DNA of 64,000 nt from Armatimonadota bacterium. Its GTDB lineage: Bacteria > Armatimonadota > UBA5829 > DTJY01. The stretch spans positions 450,384 to 514,383 of the forward strand of contig JAIMAU010000001.1 in the NCBI GenBank assembly GCA_023511795.1, read 5' to 3'. Shown here one piece after another: positions 55,401 through 64,000 of the stretch (its first letter is position 1; each line of letters opens with the position of its first letter). The position numbers and the translations under genes are program-made. The notes under the pieces are model-generated. The model searched no databases and was not told where the DNA came from. It worked only from the letters and a program-made list of their open reading frames with translations.

Positions 55401-56511
55401 GTCATGTGATTCGACGATTAGCTTTGTTAGGAGCACATCTCCAGCTGGCGATGTTTACAGCCAGGTAAACACGCCTCTAAACAGGCCTTCGGTAGCAAGG
55501 CGAACAGTAGGTGGTGGAATCGTTGTTGCAGATACCGGAAACAATCGGGTTGTGCTCATAGACCGGGCCGGAAAGGTACTTTGGCAGATTAGCGATTTTG
55601 TGGATCCTCGAAGGAGTACGCCGCAGGATCCTTATAAGCCAAATGATTCGTTGAACGAACCAACCGACGTTTATATGTGGATACAACGAGACCGAAGCAC
55701 AGGTTATCCAGAATATCACTACCTGATTGCCGATGCAGGAAAGTACCGAATTGTCGAAATTGCCGCAAAGTATATCGACAATGTTGGATTCGTGAATGAA
55801 CTTGTCTGGACAACTCGAACCTTCGAGCAAGGAAAACGCTACAGATATAAGAAACTATGGTCAGATTTTCCGCAAGGTCGAAGGTCAACCCTAATTGCAA
55901 TTGTTACAAACTACCAGCCACAATCGCCCGACCCATCTGATGCCACATTGCCTAATCCAACACTTGCTCCCGAGGCGATTGGGAGGGAACGTGAGGGTGG
56001 CGCGCTTGTCGTTATTAACCCAAGCCCTGATATGACAGCCGCCGACCTTGCGACCAATCCTTCTGCCGGTCTGATAAGGACCGTTGTCACGGAAATAGAG
56101 GCAGTAAACGGGAAAAAGTACCAGTTATTCAATCCAACTTGCTTTGATAGATACAAAGTCAGTAGTACGCGCTATTACGACCTGATAACTGATTCAAGGG
56201 GAATCTATATCATAGACCATGCTGTGAGTGGCGGCAAAGACGTTATTCAGGATATCTATGCTTGCATGTCAACAGACTACTTCAAAGCCACAGGACATCT
56301 GATGATGCCTGTGCATGGAAAGATTTTGCCGAGTCTCAATGTTTTGATAACAAATATGGCATCTTGGGCAGGGGGACCGTTTGGGTTCAGCGGAGAAATT
56401 GTAGAGTTGGATCCAACTAGCTGGCCAAGCAACTGTGGGATTGTTGGAACTATTAGTTCTATCCCTGGAAGTTACGAGCTTCAGCAGCCAAGTAGCGCCG
56501 AAAGGCAGTAA
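52423..56511 (+). CDS. Secreted Rossmann-plus-beta-propeller protein, PilY1-like position
   Basis: 1362 aa. Signal peptide (TIAILVCVVLLTSVVQAAG). Residues ~35-275 resemble DUF4159/GATase-like alpha/beta domains (KFDVLFMTCPSSS, GGVIWIEDRG, GHIVAVGENVG). Residues ~300-560 and ~660-1000 contain PQQ/propeller-type blades (FCDGVLYCGSLDGRLYAHD, FVGCANGMLAVLDVG), and ~1010-1130 NHL-type ones (GGGIVVADTGNNRVVLIDR). A DxDxDGxxD loop sits at residues 370-378 inside a blade. Directly downstream of pilV-W-X-like genes it stands where pilY1 sits elsewhere, and PilY1 also pairs a Rossmann-type domain with a calcium-binding propeller. No sequence similarity is claimed. Confidence 0.85.
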   Translation: MKYKFVITIAILVCVVLLTSVVQAAGFVYSGSRKEIKAGVLIFKYNNAGNIEYSKASDPYIFYVMDQRSELKPAGWEFVNPLAPSRVTPDIINRWGSAYKAGDQVTKDMACYWEVKIDAPFSDLAKFDVLFMTCPSSSNLLLKPRDIEKLRKMVDAGGVIWIEDRGGARFSDTNAFFIRDLDFGTGGSPGLANVPNPAHPLLTMPFTLSWEEVSNLGPGPELIGRNFISAADPHYFAPIVLSQGRLIVAAAQYGSGHIVAVGENVGTAISSAVGNGPYAKQNWMLAQTEDLKFAYNIVSWGSEHTTFHKNPRHTGYSFERMSNNLAILWKFLTPTSSMETGSSPAFLDNMVFYVDNQGILHAFDLMPERDRDNDGNPDDGKPDFGTGTPYDEVWFDQVGPASSPTTAYVSVGGNFIPAVFVTTKEGKVIGYCARDGSQKHDALNLGVPFASDYDIPAPTFCDGVLYCGSLDGRLYAHDYNRDISWVWPRPPQYSGIGQVLNSPTIGYFRNPATGAVDQVLHLATRGIKGTSDGAIQCFPIKVFGEPLKKVGATGTGTSIYEIALPSTAIIETPGSYQVYYVLPDGTIEDVTDNVIRINQPGKFEISESTPKQIPPGTGLFANYEVDYASNQATGMYRQRITVKTRRPTGIGPEGVGVLSTPAAGPNDVLYYIAENGSIYAAQESGRGAAVIKWRWFLGDPGAVQLLGGQALPVGSPVIGDDIVYVAVNVDGQGMILAFEADPSFVINTGVPIDRRRPVEVYQFDTLNPGVEPVPIGGAPEDSGGTAAYRVDYERGRITFVNFRDPRNSQTELSASQDLVVKFYIAEEAGGSGTPESQCHAAFPPSAGLVVSTCQWYPNDSWNNLRWFARLPNNPLGKTEITSSPALIGDTLFVGCANGMLAVLDVGKLNEKFRGPCSNVSQDPESIKLIRVFPAMPGINPPSAAGNVWATVAGQNGILAVATQAGLVVLHNGLTLVADGKRILEIDAGGSAVWSCDSTISFVRSTSPAGDVYSQVNTPLNRPSVARRTVGGGIVVADTGNNRVVLIDRAGKVLWQISDFVDPRRSTPQDPYKPNDSLNEPTDVYMWIQRDRSTGYPEYHYLIADAGKYRIVEIAAKYIDNVGFVNELVWTTRTFEQGKRYRYKKLWSDFPQGRRSTLIAIVTNYQPQSPDPSDATLPNPTLAPEAIGREREGGALVVINPSPDMTAADLATNPSAGLIRTVVTEIEAVNGKKYQLFNPTCFDRYKVSSTRYYDLITDSRGIYIIDHAVSGGKDVIQDIYACMSTDYFKATGHLMMPVHGKILPSLNVLITNMASWAGGPFGFSGEIVELDPTSWPSNCGIVGTISSIPGSYELQQPSSAERQ

Positions 56512-56571
56512 AGAATTATGGCAAGCCAAAGTTGGTGTAAGGCCAAGTTGCTCCCCAAACGGGAGGTGAGA

Positions 56572-59500
56572 ATGAAGATGAGAACGAGAATTATTATATA
56601 TCTAGTTGCCACCGCGATTTTATTCGTGGTTTCTGGCGACCCTTTGTCTGCTGCTGGACAGTGGCCGACGTTCCGCCACGATGCCAATCGAACAGGTATG
56701 GGAGAGAATGGCTCCTTAATATATGAGAAGCCTGTTCCGATTTGGATATTTCCCTATCCCGAAAAGGAATGGCGAGAACCAAACAATGTGATTGATGATA
56801 AGGATTCCGTTGGCAGATTCAATGCAACACCGGAATGGCAGCGGCAATCGGCAGATGCGAAATCGCCGGATGCTTATGCAGATGACTATCTATACGCTAT
56901 GGTGACGAATGATGGTGGAGAAGCTGCAACATGGACATTCGAAATGGCAGATTCTGGTGCTCCACGTCAAGTAAAGTTCTATATTTATGTGTGGTTCCCC
57001 TCATACGTCTCCGGTTTTCCTCACACAACGGATGCTCAGTATTCGGTTGTTATAAATGGTGAAACCGTCGCCACATTTTCTATTGACCAGACTTCTGGTG
57101 GCAATTGGGTTCCGCTAGGAACGTCGCCATTCAAGCTGAAATTGGGTGCAGGCGGCGATACGCTCCAAATTAGATTAACCAACAAGACATTCAAGCTAGA
57201 AAGGCCACAAAATACAATTGTAATTGCCGATGCAGTTAAGATTGAACAGGACACGGGAGTGGCGCTTTCTTCTCCGATTGCTAGCAATGAAAACCCAATC
57301 GTAGTTGTGCCACGCATCGAAACTCGGTTGAAGCCCGTGGTTGGTACACAAACGGGGCGGTGTGATGTTGGCGTTGTGTATGGCGTTGGTACCGAAGCAG
57401 ATTCAGGTATTCCAACTCAAACAGACGACCGCGGATGGCCCGCTTGGCAGTTTCCAAGTGATGAAAACGCGTGGATTGAGGGTGGTTTCTCAAGCACGCC
57501 TGCCATTGGAAAGCTGAATGGCCAAGAAGTTGCCTTCGTTGCAGGAGCAGATGGCACTATATATGCTTTGAGAACAGATGCCGCGGCGCTTACTGATGCT
57601 GAGAGGTGCGTATGGCGAGGGCCAGGATGGTTTGTTGACGATAGCGACGTAGTGTTTACTTCAAGTAGCGGCAGTTGGGTTGATGGACCTCTCCATGGCG
57701 GCTATCAAGGCATTGGTTACCACCATGTCATGGCGGACGCAAATGGCGATAGCAAATTTGAATGGTTCCCAGAGGATATTCCAGCGGGTTCGTATGCCAT
57801 TTATGCTTGGATACCACCGTCAACTGCAGACGAGCCATATATTTCCGATGCCAGATATACCATAAAGGTCGGCACGAAAGAAAATCCACCTGTAATAGTT
57901 GACCAGCGGGACGGTGGAAAGTGGATAAGGCTAGGCGGTCAATATATTGTACAGACGGGCGAGCGGATTTCAATAACGCTTACCAACAAAACTAGCCTAT
58001 CGCTTGAGGAACCTAGATATGTCGCAGCCGACATGATTAAAGTAGTTCCTTCGGAATTAGGAAGCTTCCAATTCTCGTCTCCTGTGGTTGATGACATTAG
58101 CGATACAAAAAGGCTGTATATTGGTAGCACTAGCGGCCGTGTATATGCGCTACAGCCAGGCGAACCAGAACCAGTTTGGGTGTATCCACCACCTGATAAA
58201 AGTTCAATCGGAGCCATATACGCCTCGCCAGCATTGGATGGAACCGTTCTCTATGTGGGCTCAAGCGATGGGCGTGTATATGCTATCAACGCAACAACCG
58301 GCAACCTTCTTTGGGTATATCCACCTGACCCAGCTCAAGGTGAGCAAATAAAGACTCTTGGTCAAATATCAAGTACAACTGCTATTGGTGATTATGTTTA
58401 TGTATGCACTGGCGGCTATAGTCCGACATGGGGTCCTCCGGATGACCCATCCAAGCAGTACAAGATGTCAGGCAGAATAATTGCGCTTAGTAAGTCTGAT
58501 GGCAGCTTGCAGTGGATGTATCCGCCAGCCAATCAGGAGAACAAGGGTGCATTTCTCTATTCCTCGCCGCTTATTATCAAGCGGCCGGGAGAAGTGGACC
58601 CCATTTTGGTGGTTGGATCGTCGGATGGAAATCTTTATGCTGTCAACGCCAAGGATGGACGGGGACTTGTGGAGCAAGGCCAGTGGGAGAGCTATCCTGA
58701 CCTATTTGAAGCGATTTACTCAAGCCCAGCAGGCGTGGTTATTCCCGGATCGAATATTCCAATGGCGTTTGTGGGAACCGAAAGCAATCGGATTTATGGG
58801 ATTGACCTAAGAAATGGTACAGAAAAGAAAATTTGGTCCTACTCACTTTATGGTCGGGTTACATCGTCACCAGCATTAAGCGAAGGCAGGATGTATGTGA
58901 CTGATACCGCCGGTGCAACGTGGGCATTCTCAAGCAGAAGTGGCGGTGGTGTTGGTGGGTTGGAAGATTTCAACAGGACGATTGACCCGAACTTCGAACC
59001 GGAGGATACAAGCGGGGCCGGGGAGAATGCCGAGCCCGAAGTGGACATCTTTCCAAAAGAAATTTACGACAAACTTCAGGAGGGTACAGCACCAAGCGAT
59101 TTGCCTGACAACTTGCATACAGTTGCCCTAGGTTATCCAAGGAGTGGACCATTGGCATTTGAATGGGGTGAGGCGATCTATGTGATAGCTTGGAACCTCC
59201 GACCACCGAAGGATTCCGAGGGTAGAGATGTCAATGAAGGCAAGGAATTTGGCGATGATGGCTTCAAGGAGAAGACCGAAAGCAACTGTGTGGTTATTTT
59301 CAAAAGTAGGGGGCCTGGAGAGGAAAGCGATCAATCGCAATCATTTACTATGTCCTCGAAAGGATGCTTCAAAGGCAAGGATACCGGCGAATACATACAT
59401 TGGGCAAAGTACTGCTATGTATTGGACAATTCTTCCCACAGCAAGCCACAGTCGCCAGGTAGCCGAATAACAGTATCCGTTCAGGAAAGACCTGGTGGAA

Positions 59501-62500
59501 ATGATAAGAAAGCGGTTCCAGGCGATTCCGTGGTGCCCGACCATAGCAAGGGCATGAGTGATAGAAATAAATATGTGCCGCAGATTTTGGCAATCAATAA
59601 CCCACTAGGGCTTGTGTACAATGACACCACAGGCATAGGTGTCTCGGCAAGCGTTGGTGTCGAGGCGCAAGCAAATTTATTCAAGACAAGGAGAAACTTA
59701 GCCTGTACCTCAATGAATGGCAATGACCTTATTGGCTATATGCCTTGGGTTGAAGGCGGTGTCGTAAGCCATGGCACGAGTTCTGAGGAAAGAATCGTTA
59801 ATGTTTGCGATAGAAGCCTGCTTTTCAGGATAAACCAAAGAATAGACAAGTTCAGAGTTGAACGCCAAGACCTCGCCTGGACAGGAGGACCAGATAGGGT
59901 AGTAAATCCTTTACCATGGGATACACTGCCGCCTTATGTCGGCATAAACTCAAGCCTGGATTATCCTGATATCCGCTCAAGAAATCTTTCTTGCGTAATG
60001 GCAAGCACACGTGAAGATCCCACACAGGGAACCGTGAGCCTCTGGCCATCAGTGCCTATCCAAAACAGCTCAGATGAATGGGCTGTGGGGGTCAATCCGG
60101 TATTAATACAATACACTATTCCGCGATTCCAGCCGGCAAACGTGCCAAATGGTGTTTCACCTACTGCTTTGGAGTGGCGGAATTCAGGTTACACCGGAAA
60201 GGTCTACTTCTATGTTGATTCGAACAGGGATGGCAGACTAAATAAACCTGCTGAACTGGGTCAGTCGGTACTAATTCAGCGACAAGTTAGTGGAGCAAGG
60301 GCTGAGGCATACCGCGAAGTTGAAGCACAAGTGCATGTTCCTGTAGACCAGCGCGTTGAAGTTGTAGAAAAAACCATTGACATTGGCAAGGTGCCGCAAG
60401 GGTTCGGATTTACCGTGAATCCAAATACTGGACTGCCGATGACATTCCTTGAAAATCTTGGTGATTGTTTGTTGAGTTGGAATGGGCCCAAGCGTGGTTT
60501 TGGCGAATGGTTCAAACCCTTTACAGTATATAATCTTGGCAATGTTAATTTGATGAACATCCGCTTGGCCCGCAAGGTAGAACCACCTGGCAGTCGTCTG
60601 TATTCGCTTGATTTATATAGCGATACAGTACAAGACCCATTTACGGGAGGGTCAGGAAATGTGCTGCCGGCAGATTGTGTGGTTTCTTCGCTAGACCCAA
60701 GGTTCCAGTCAAGCCCAGGGTTTACACCTTTGCCTAATTTGCCTCCATTAACCAGAACCTTCCACAAAGCGAGGGTGGGCGAGTCACCAACAGTGCTAAG
60801 GATTCCCGATGTTCCTGATCGCTGGCTCGCGTTACGGCCGGGGTTGACCCCAACACTGCCGGTACTTAGTGTGGCGGTTCCCATTGGTCAGCCAGTCGGC
60901 ACGTATTCCCAAAAGTTCACGTTATATCACGACTGGCCGCAAGCAGAAGAAATCTACAGAGCGGGAGAGTCACTTGGTAATCCAATAATTGAGGTAAAAG
61001 TTACGGTCACCGAGGCTAGGCTTACGGATGGTACAACTCCTGGGACGCTTCCGCAAATAGACGCGGGCGCCTCAATAAACACGGGTGACATGTCTCCCGC
61101 AGCATATATAGATCCGCAAAACGGCAACCTGCATATATTTTGGTCTAGCAGTAGATATGGTGGAAATACTGGAGGTCCTTCTGCTTCTACGCCAGTTGCC
61201 TCCGACCCATGGTATTTATACCAATCTACACTGCCATGGCTTGGAGATAGATGGGGTTTTGCAGCACCGGTAGCTGGGCAGTGGTGGTCACCAACAAACG
61301 CAAATGCAGCTTTCCCAAATCCCAGCGGTGTTGCTGATTTCTTCCCACAGCCACCCGAAGGCGCTAGCGGAAGTCTTTTGCCAGGAAGCGTTAGGTTCAG
61401 CAACCCGTCTGTTGCCGTTGACAAAATGAGCGGCAGAGCTTGGCTCTTTTTCGGCGGCCAGGCTTATAAGGATCAAACAACTATTACCGGTGTAGACCAA
61501 AAGGTTGCCGAGCATAGGGTGTTCTATACCGAACTTGTAAATGGAAGTCCAAGTTCAACAATTTATACGACAACACATGACTGGACAATGCCAAAGTACG
61601 GTATTAGGGGGCTAGCGACTAGAATTGGCAGCGACCCGTCAAATTCAAGACTATGGCTCTGGTCGTTCTGGTACGGTGGAAATAACAACAAATGGCGATT
61701 GTATTTCAACGGAAACCCAAACCCCGATGGTCCCAATGCTGAGAGTAATTGGTCGAATGATGCCCAGCTCTCGGTGCCTCGTGGGCTTACATCTGTAGCT
61801 GAGCCAGTTCCCTTGTTCAGGCTTGCTGCTGGTCGAACGACAAACGTCATAGATGTTGTTTATTCCGGATTCTCGGCATTCCACAAAAATTCAGACATTT
61901 ACCTGAGCCGCTATAAAGTTCCGCAAAAAGTCAATCGAGACGGAAGTCTGAATATGGATATTGTAACCTTGCCTGAGATTAGGGACGAAGAATTGACCCG
62001 AGACGCAAAGACTTCGATTTGGTACTCAAGGCATGTGGACTGGGATGCAAGCAAACCTAGTTTGGACTCTGATGATCCTCCAAGTACCGCTACGAGCTTT
62101 ACCGTGCAGGTAGTTGACCCTGTAGAAGGCAAACTGAAGCTAAATGTAGGTAAGTATATCCAAGACTCACAAACGCACGCCTTGATATTCGATTATTCGG
62201 ATAACTCTGATCCTTTGCAAGTAAAGCTGAAAGGATTATACCGTGCTGTAATAATCAATCCAGAAGAAGGCACAGTTAAATTCCTGCGCACTCCGGAGGC
62301 CGGAGCTAGAATTTTAGCCACCTATAAGCCTAAGGGTTATAGGCTAACGATCGATGATGTTTCGGATGTTTCGCCATTTGTTCTTCTGGATAGCGACCCG
62401 AACCCCCGCTACCGCCCCGGGCCAGGAAATCCGTTCGTTCTGCCAAACGCTGATTATCCTGAGGATATCGGTCCGCCAGTGGACCGCCTATGGCTATTCT

Positions 62501-62988
62501 GGAGGCGTCCAGCTCCTGGTGGCAAAGGAACAGGCTTGTATTACAAGGCTTTCAGGAACAGCATTAAGTTGAATAAGCAGGTCGCTGTAACTCCAGAGGG
62601 CGTCGCTGATGTTGAATCAGTGACCGTGGTAGGCGCATACCCGCCGCTCGAGACTCCTGTAGAAACCGATTGGGTGAAGAACCGTCTCTACTTTACTTCT
62701 ATTGAAGAAGGCAAGAGAGTTGAGGTCAGATACAAACCGGCTGGGTCGTCGGAATATATTACGGAGCAGCATACAGTAACATTCCAAGAAGAACCTGACG
62801 CAAAAGGAAATGCGTTCGGTTACCTAACAGATCAAATAATAAACGAAGGACAGATTTATGCGATAAAGAATACCTATTCAAACGCATTGTCGAGCGAAAT
62901 CTGGGTTTTCTGGACGAGCACTCGTTCGGGGAATACCGACCTATATTTCGAGACTATTTGTCCGCGATTCTATGGAGCTAGGTACTAA
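56572..62988 (+). CDS. Giant secreted PQQ-type beta-propeller protein with golvesin-like domains
   Basis: 2138 aa. ATG 56572 has GGGAGG five bases upstream and begins a signal peptide (IIIYLVATAILFVVSGDPLS); the ATG at 56518 would add 18 unneeded residues. Two golvesin-like domains: residues ~80-230 (YSVVINGETVATF, NWVPLGTSPF, IVIADAVKIE) and ~345-500 (YAIYAWIPPS, KWIRLGGQY, VAADMIKVVP). Around ~505-790 are PQQ-like blades (RLYIGSTSGRVYAL, LYVGSSDGRVYAINATTG, VVGSSDGNLYAVNAKDG). A dockerin-like DSNRDGRLN loop is at ~1216, a BNR-like region (LHIFWSSSRYGG) near 1520, and the C-terminus repeats a baseplate-like motif. Likely a pilus- or surface-linked adhesin. Confidence 0.85.
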   Translation: MKMRTRIIIYLVATAILFVVSGDPLSAAGQWPTFRHDANRTGMGENGSLIYEKPVPIWIFPYPEKEWREPNNVIDDKDSVGRFNATPEWQRQSADAKSPDAYADDYLYAMVTNDGGEAATWTFEMADSGAPRQVKFYIYVWFPSYVSGFPHTTDAQYSVVINGETVATFSIDQTSGGNWVPLGTSPFKLKLGAGGDTLQIRLTNKTFKLERPQNTIVIADAVKIEQDTGVALSSPIASNENPIVVVPRIETRLKPVVGTQTGRCDVGVVYGVGTEADSGIPTQTDDRGWPAWQFPSDENAWIEGGFSSTPAIGKLNGQEVAFVAGADGTIYALRTDAAALTDAERCVWRGPGWFVDDSDVVFTSSSGSWVDGPLHGGYQGIGYHHVMADANGDSKFEWFPEDIPAGSYAIYAWIPPSTADEPYISDARYTIKVGTKENPPVIVDQRDGGKWIRLGGQYIVQTGERISITLTNKTSLSLEEPRYVAADMIKVVPSELGSFQFSSPVVDDISDTKRLYIGSTSGRVYALQPGEPEPVWVYPPPDKSSIGAIYASPALDGTVLYVGSSDGRVYAINATTGNLLWVYPPDPAQGEQIKTLGQISSTTAIGDYVYVCTGGYSPTWGPPDDPSKQYKMSGRIIALSKSDGSLQWMYPPANQENKGAFLYSSPLIIKRPGEVDPILVVGSSDGNLYAVNAKDGRGLVEQGQWESYPDLFEAIYSSPAGVVIPGSNIPMAFVGTESNRIYGIDLRNGTEKKIWSYSLYGRVTSSPALSEGRMYVTDTAGATWAFSSRSGGGVGGLEDFNRTIDPNFEPEDTSGAGENAEPEVDIFPKEIYDKLQEGTAPSDLPDNLHTVALGYPRSGPLAFEWGEAIYVIAWNLRPPKDSEGRDVNEGKEFGDDGFKEKTESNCVVIFKSRGPGEESDQSQSFTMSSKGCFKGKDTGEYIHWAKYCYVLDNSSHSKPQSPGSRITVSVQERPGGNDKKAVPGDSVVPDHSKGMSDRNKYVPQILAINNPLGLVYNDTTGIGVSASVGVEAQANLFKTRRNLACTSMNGNDLIGYMPWVEGGVVSHGTSSEERIVNVCDRSLLFRINQRIDKFRVERQDLAWTGGPDRVVNPLPWDTLPPYVGINSSLDYPDIRSRNLSCVMASTREDPTQGTVSLWPSVPIQNSSDEWAVGVNPVLIQYTIPRFQPANVPNGVSPTALEWRNSGYTGKVYFYVDSNRDGRLNKPAELGQSVLIQRQVSGARAEAYREVEAQVHVPVDQRVEVVEKTIDIGKVPQGFGFTVNPNTGLPMTFLENLGDCLLSWNGPKRGFGEWFKPFTVYNLGNVNLMNIRLARKVEPPGSRLYSLDLYSDTVQDPFTGGSGNVLPADCVVSSLDPRFQSSPGFTPLPNLPPLTRTFHKARVGESPTVLRIPDVPDRWLALRPGLTPTLPVLSVAVPIGQPVGTYSQKFTLYHDWPQAEEIYRAGESLGNPIIEVKVTVTEARLTDGTTPGTLPQIDAGASINTGDMSPAAYIDPQNGNLHIFWSSSRYGGNTGGPSASTPVASDPWYLYQSTLPWLGDRWGFAAPVAGQWWSPTNANAAFPNPSGVADFFPQPPEGASGSLLPGSVRFSNPSVAVDKMSGRAWLFFGGQAYKDQTTITGVDQKVAEHRVFYTELVNGSPSSTIYTTTHDWTMPKYGIRGLATRIGSDPSNSRLWLWSFWYGGNNNKWRLYFNGNPNPDGPNAESNWSNDAQLSVPRGLTSVAEPVPLFRLAAGRTTNVIDVVYSGFSAFHKNSDIYLSRYKVPQKVNRDGSLNMDIVTLPEIRDEELTRDAKTSIWYSRHVDWDASKPSLDSDDPPSTATSFTVQVVDPVEGKLKLNVGKYIQDSQTHALIFDYSDNSDPLQVKLKGLYRAVIINPEEGTVKFLRTPEAGARILATYKPKGYRLTIDDVSDVSPFVLLDSDPNPRYRPGPGNPFVLPNADYPEDIGPPVDRLWLFWRRPAPGGKGTGLYYKAFRNSIKLNKQVAVTPEGVADVESVTVVGAYPPLETPVETDWVKNRLYFTSIEEGKRVEVRYKPAGSSEYITEQHTVTFQEEPDAKGNAFGYLTDQIINEGQIYAIKNTYSNALSSEIWVFWTSTRSGNTDLYFETICPRFYGARY

Positions 62989-63058
62989 AGACGTAAAAGT
63001 GGGTTTTAATGCCTCCAGAAAACTGATACAAGCATTAAAAGTGCATCTGTCCAAATTA

Positions 63059-63087
63059 TTGACAACGTTGCCAGGAAGTGATAACAT
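63059..63087 (+). promoter_or_regulatory. Promoter of pilM
   Basis: TTGACA (63059-63064), 17-bp spacer, TAACAT (63082-63087), in the ~200-bp gap before pilM. No convincing gene lies in that gap. Confidence 0.6.
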
Positions 63088-63190
63088 CATTGTGTTTGCG
63101 CAATGGCGGTTGCCGGGCTCCAAACGCTTGGTGATTGGAACCGTCGCAAAAGCTACTGAATGGCAGGTTAGATTTCAATGGAGTTAATGA

Positions 63191-64000
63191 ATGGGAAAGC
63201 GGTCTAGTGGTGCTCCCACCGTTGGGATTGATATTGGTTCTAGCTTGATAAAGGTGGTGGAGGCAAGGCCTGGAAAAAGTGGTATACAAATAACCGCTCT
63301 AGGGATAAGCCCAACTCCACCAGGGACAATAGAAAACGAAATTGTTATAGATCCTCAGACGCTTGGGCAGGCAATTCGACGCTTGCTGTCGGAAAGCGGC
63401 ATAAAATGCAGGCGATGTGTGTCATCTGTCTCGGGTCAGTCCTCTGTAATTGTTAGAATTATTGAAGTGCCAAAGATGACAAGGCAAGAGCTGGCTGAGA
63501 CAATGAAATGGGAAATAGAGCGCCATGTTCCTTTTTCAGCCAGCGAGGTCGTTATGGACTTCCAGCCTATTGAAAGACCCGAAGCGCCTCCTGACGACCA
63601 GAACATGGAAGTCTTGCTTGCGGTTGCCCAACAGGAAGTCGTGAATACTCATGTGGAAACCATTTTTGCAGCTGGACTTGAACTCGTTGCCATCGATGTT
63701 GAGCCTCTTGCTGTATGCAGGTCGTTAGTAGACCTTTCCAGCAATGGAGAGGCTGCAGGTACAGTAGCTATTATCAATATGGGCGCAGAAACCACGGAGA
63801 TGGCCGTTTTCCAAGATGGTATACTTGCATTCCCAAGAACAATTCCGATTGCAGGCGATGCCATTACCAGGGCACTTAGCGATACGTTGAATATACCACT
63901 GGAAGAGGCAGAACGCATAAAGCGGCAACGTGCCAAAGTAATGTTGGATAGAATAGAAATCCATGCTACCGGCGCCGAAGCAGGGGGATTTGGCCTTACT
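63191..64000 (+). CDS. pilM: Type IV pilus assembly protein PilM (3' end outside window)
   Basis: 270 codons are visible and the frame is open to the last base. ATG 63191 has TGGAG seven bases upstream; the ATG at 63187 is out of frame and stops. Actin-like fold: TVGIDIGSSLIKVVEARPG at the start, MKWEIERHVPFSASEVVMDF, AVAQQEVVNTHVETIFAAGL, DVEPLAVCRSL and AIINMGAETTEMAVFQDG. PilM is the cytoplasmic ring that links PilN/PilO to the motors, so pilN, pilO and pilQ are expected next. Confidence 0.95.
   Translation, partial: MGKRSSGAPTVGIDIGSSLIKVVEARPGKSGIQITALGISPTPPGTIENEIVIDPQTLGQAIRRLLSESGIKCRRCVSSVSGQSSVIVRIIEVPKMTRQELAETMKWEIERHVPFSASEVVMDFQPIERPEAPPDDQNMEVLLAVAQQEVVNTHVETIFAAGLELVAIDVEPLAVCRSLVDLSSNGEAAGTVAIINMGAETTEMAVFQDGILAFPRTIPIAGDAITRALSDTLNIPLEEAERIKRQRAKVMLDRIEIHATGAEAGGFGLT

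Noticed and set aside
62972..63187. 71-aa reading frame between the 2138-aa gene and pilM
   Set aside because: It overlaps the previous gene by 17 bp, has no ribosome site or recognisable motif, and contains a promoter for pilM.

Overview
The window is dense, nearly all on the + strand, and reads like a chromosome segment of an uncultured diderm bacterium. I infer something close to Armatimonadota. The reasons are an LptD/OstA-like outer-membrane barrel, type IV pilus genes with H-X9-DG style prepilins, many large secreted repeat proteins, UroD-family and TIM-barrel sugar enzymes, a YqeG-type phosphatase usually seen in Firmicutes-like lineages, and frequent TTG/GTG starts. This placement is inference; a marker-gene tree (UvrB, AlaS, ArgS) would decide it. 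I found no tRNA, rRNA, CRISPR array, insertion sequence or phage.

Layout. 1-6.8 kb: the 3' part of a giant secreted Ig-like repeat protein, followed by two paralogous exported proteins with hydrophobic/glycine tails and a terminator. 6.8-11 kb: an outer-membrane LptD-like barrel with an Ig-like N-terminus, then uvrB, perhaps under a LexA-type box. 11-14 kb: an orphan radical SAM/SPASM protein behind a consensus promoter, then a NlpC/P60 cell-wall hydrolase behind a c-di-AMP (ydaO-type) riboswitch. 14-22 kb: accessory metabolism (FGGY kinase, an STN-domain protein, a sugar isomerase-like TIM barrel, a LolA-like lipoprotein, a UroD-family enzyme and a secreted GH3 hexosaminidase). 22-29 kb: a structured RNA I do not recognise with its own terminator, then trpS, a GNAT, an ABC ATPase fused to an extra domain, rpmB (the only minus-strand gene), a CBS-DUF1385 fusion, a DUF1858 protein and argS. 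29-34 kb: a secreted glycosidase-like protein, a Zn alcohol dehydrogenase, a YesL-like membrane protein and a PfkB kinase.

34-39.7 kb is a tight housekeeping run (alaS, ruvX, mltG, yqeG, aroE) with overlapping genes. From a promoter at 39.76 kb a type IV pilus locus fills the rest: pilB, pilT, pilC, pilD, a major-type prepilin, three very large pseudopilins in pilV-pilW-pilX order, two huge secreted beta-propeller proteins (1362 and about 2138 aa), and the 5' part of pilM running off the window end. The order pilV-W-X followed by propeller proteins mirrors pilV-W-X-pilY1 of well-studied type IV pilus systems. I propose that the two propeller proteins are unrelated-looking analogues of the PilY1 tip adhesin; the first even carries a DxDxDG calcium-type loop. 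That pilus-tip module and the kissing-loop RNA before trpS are the two most interesting items here.
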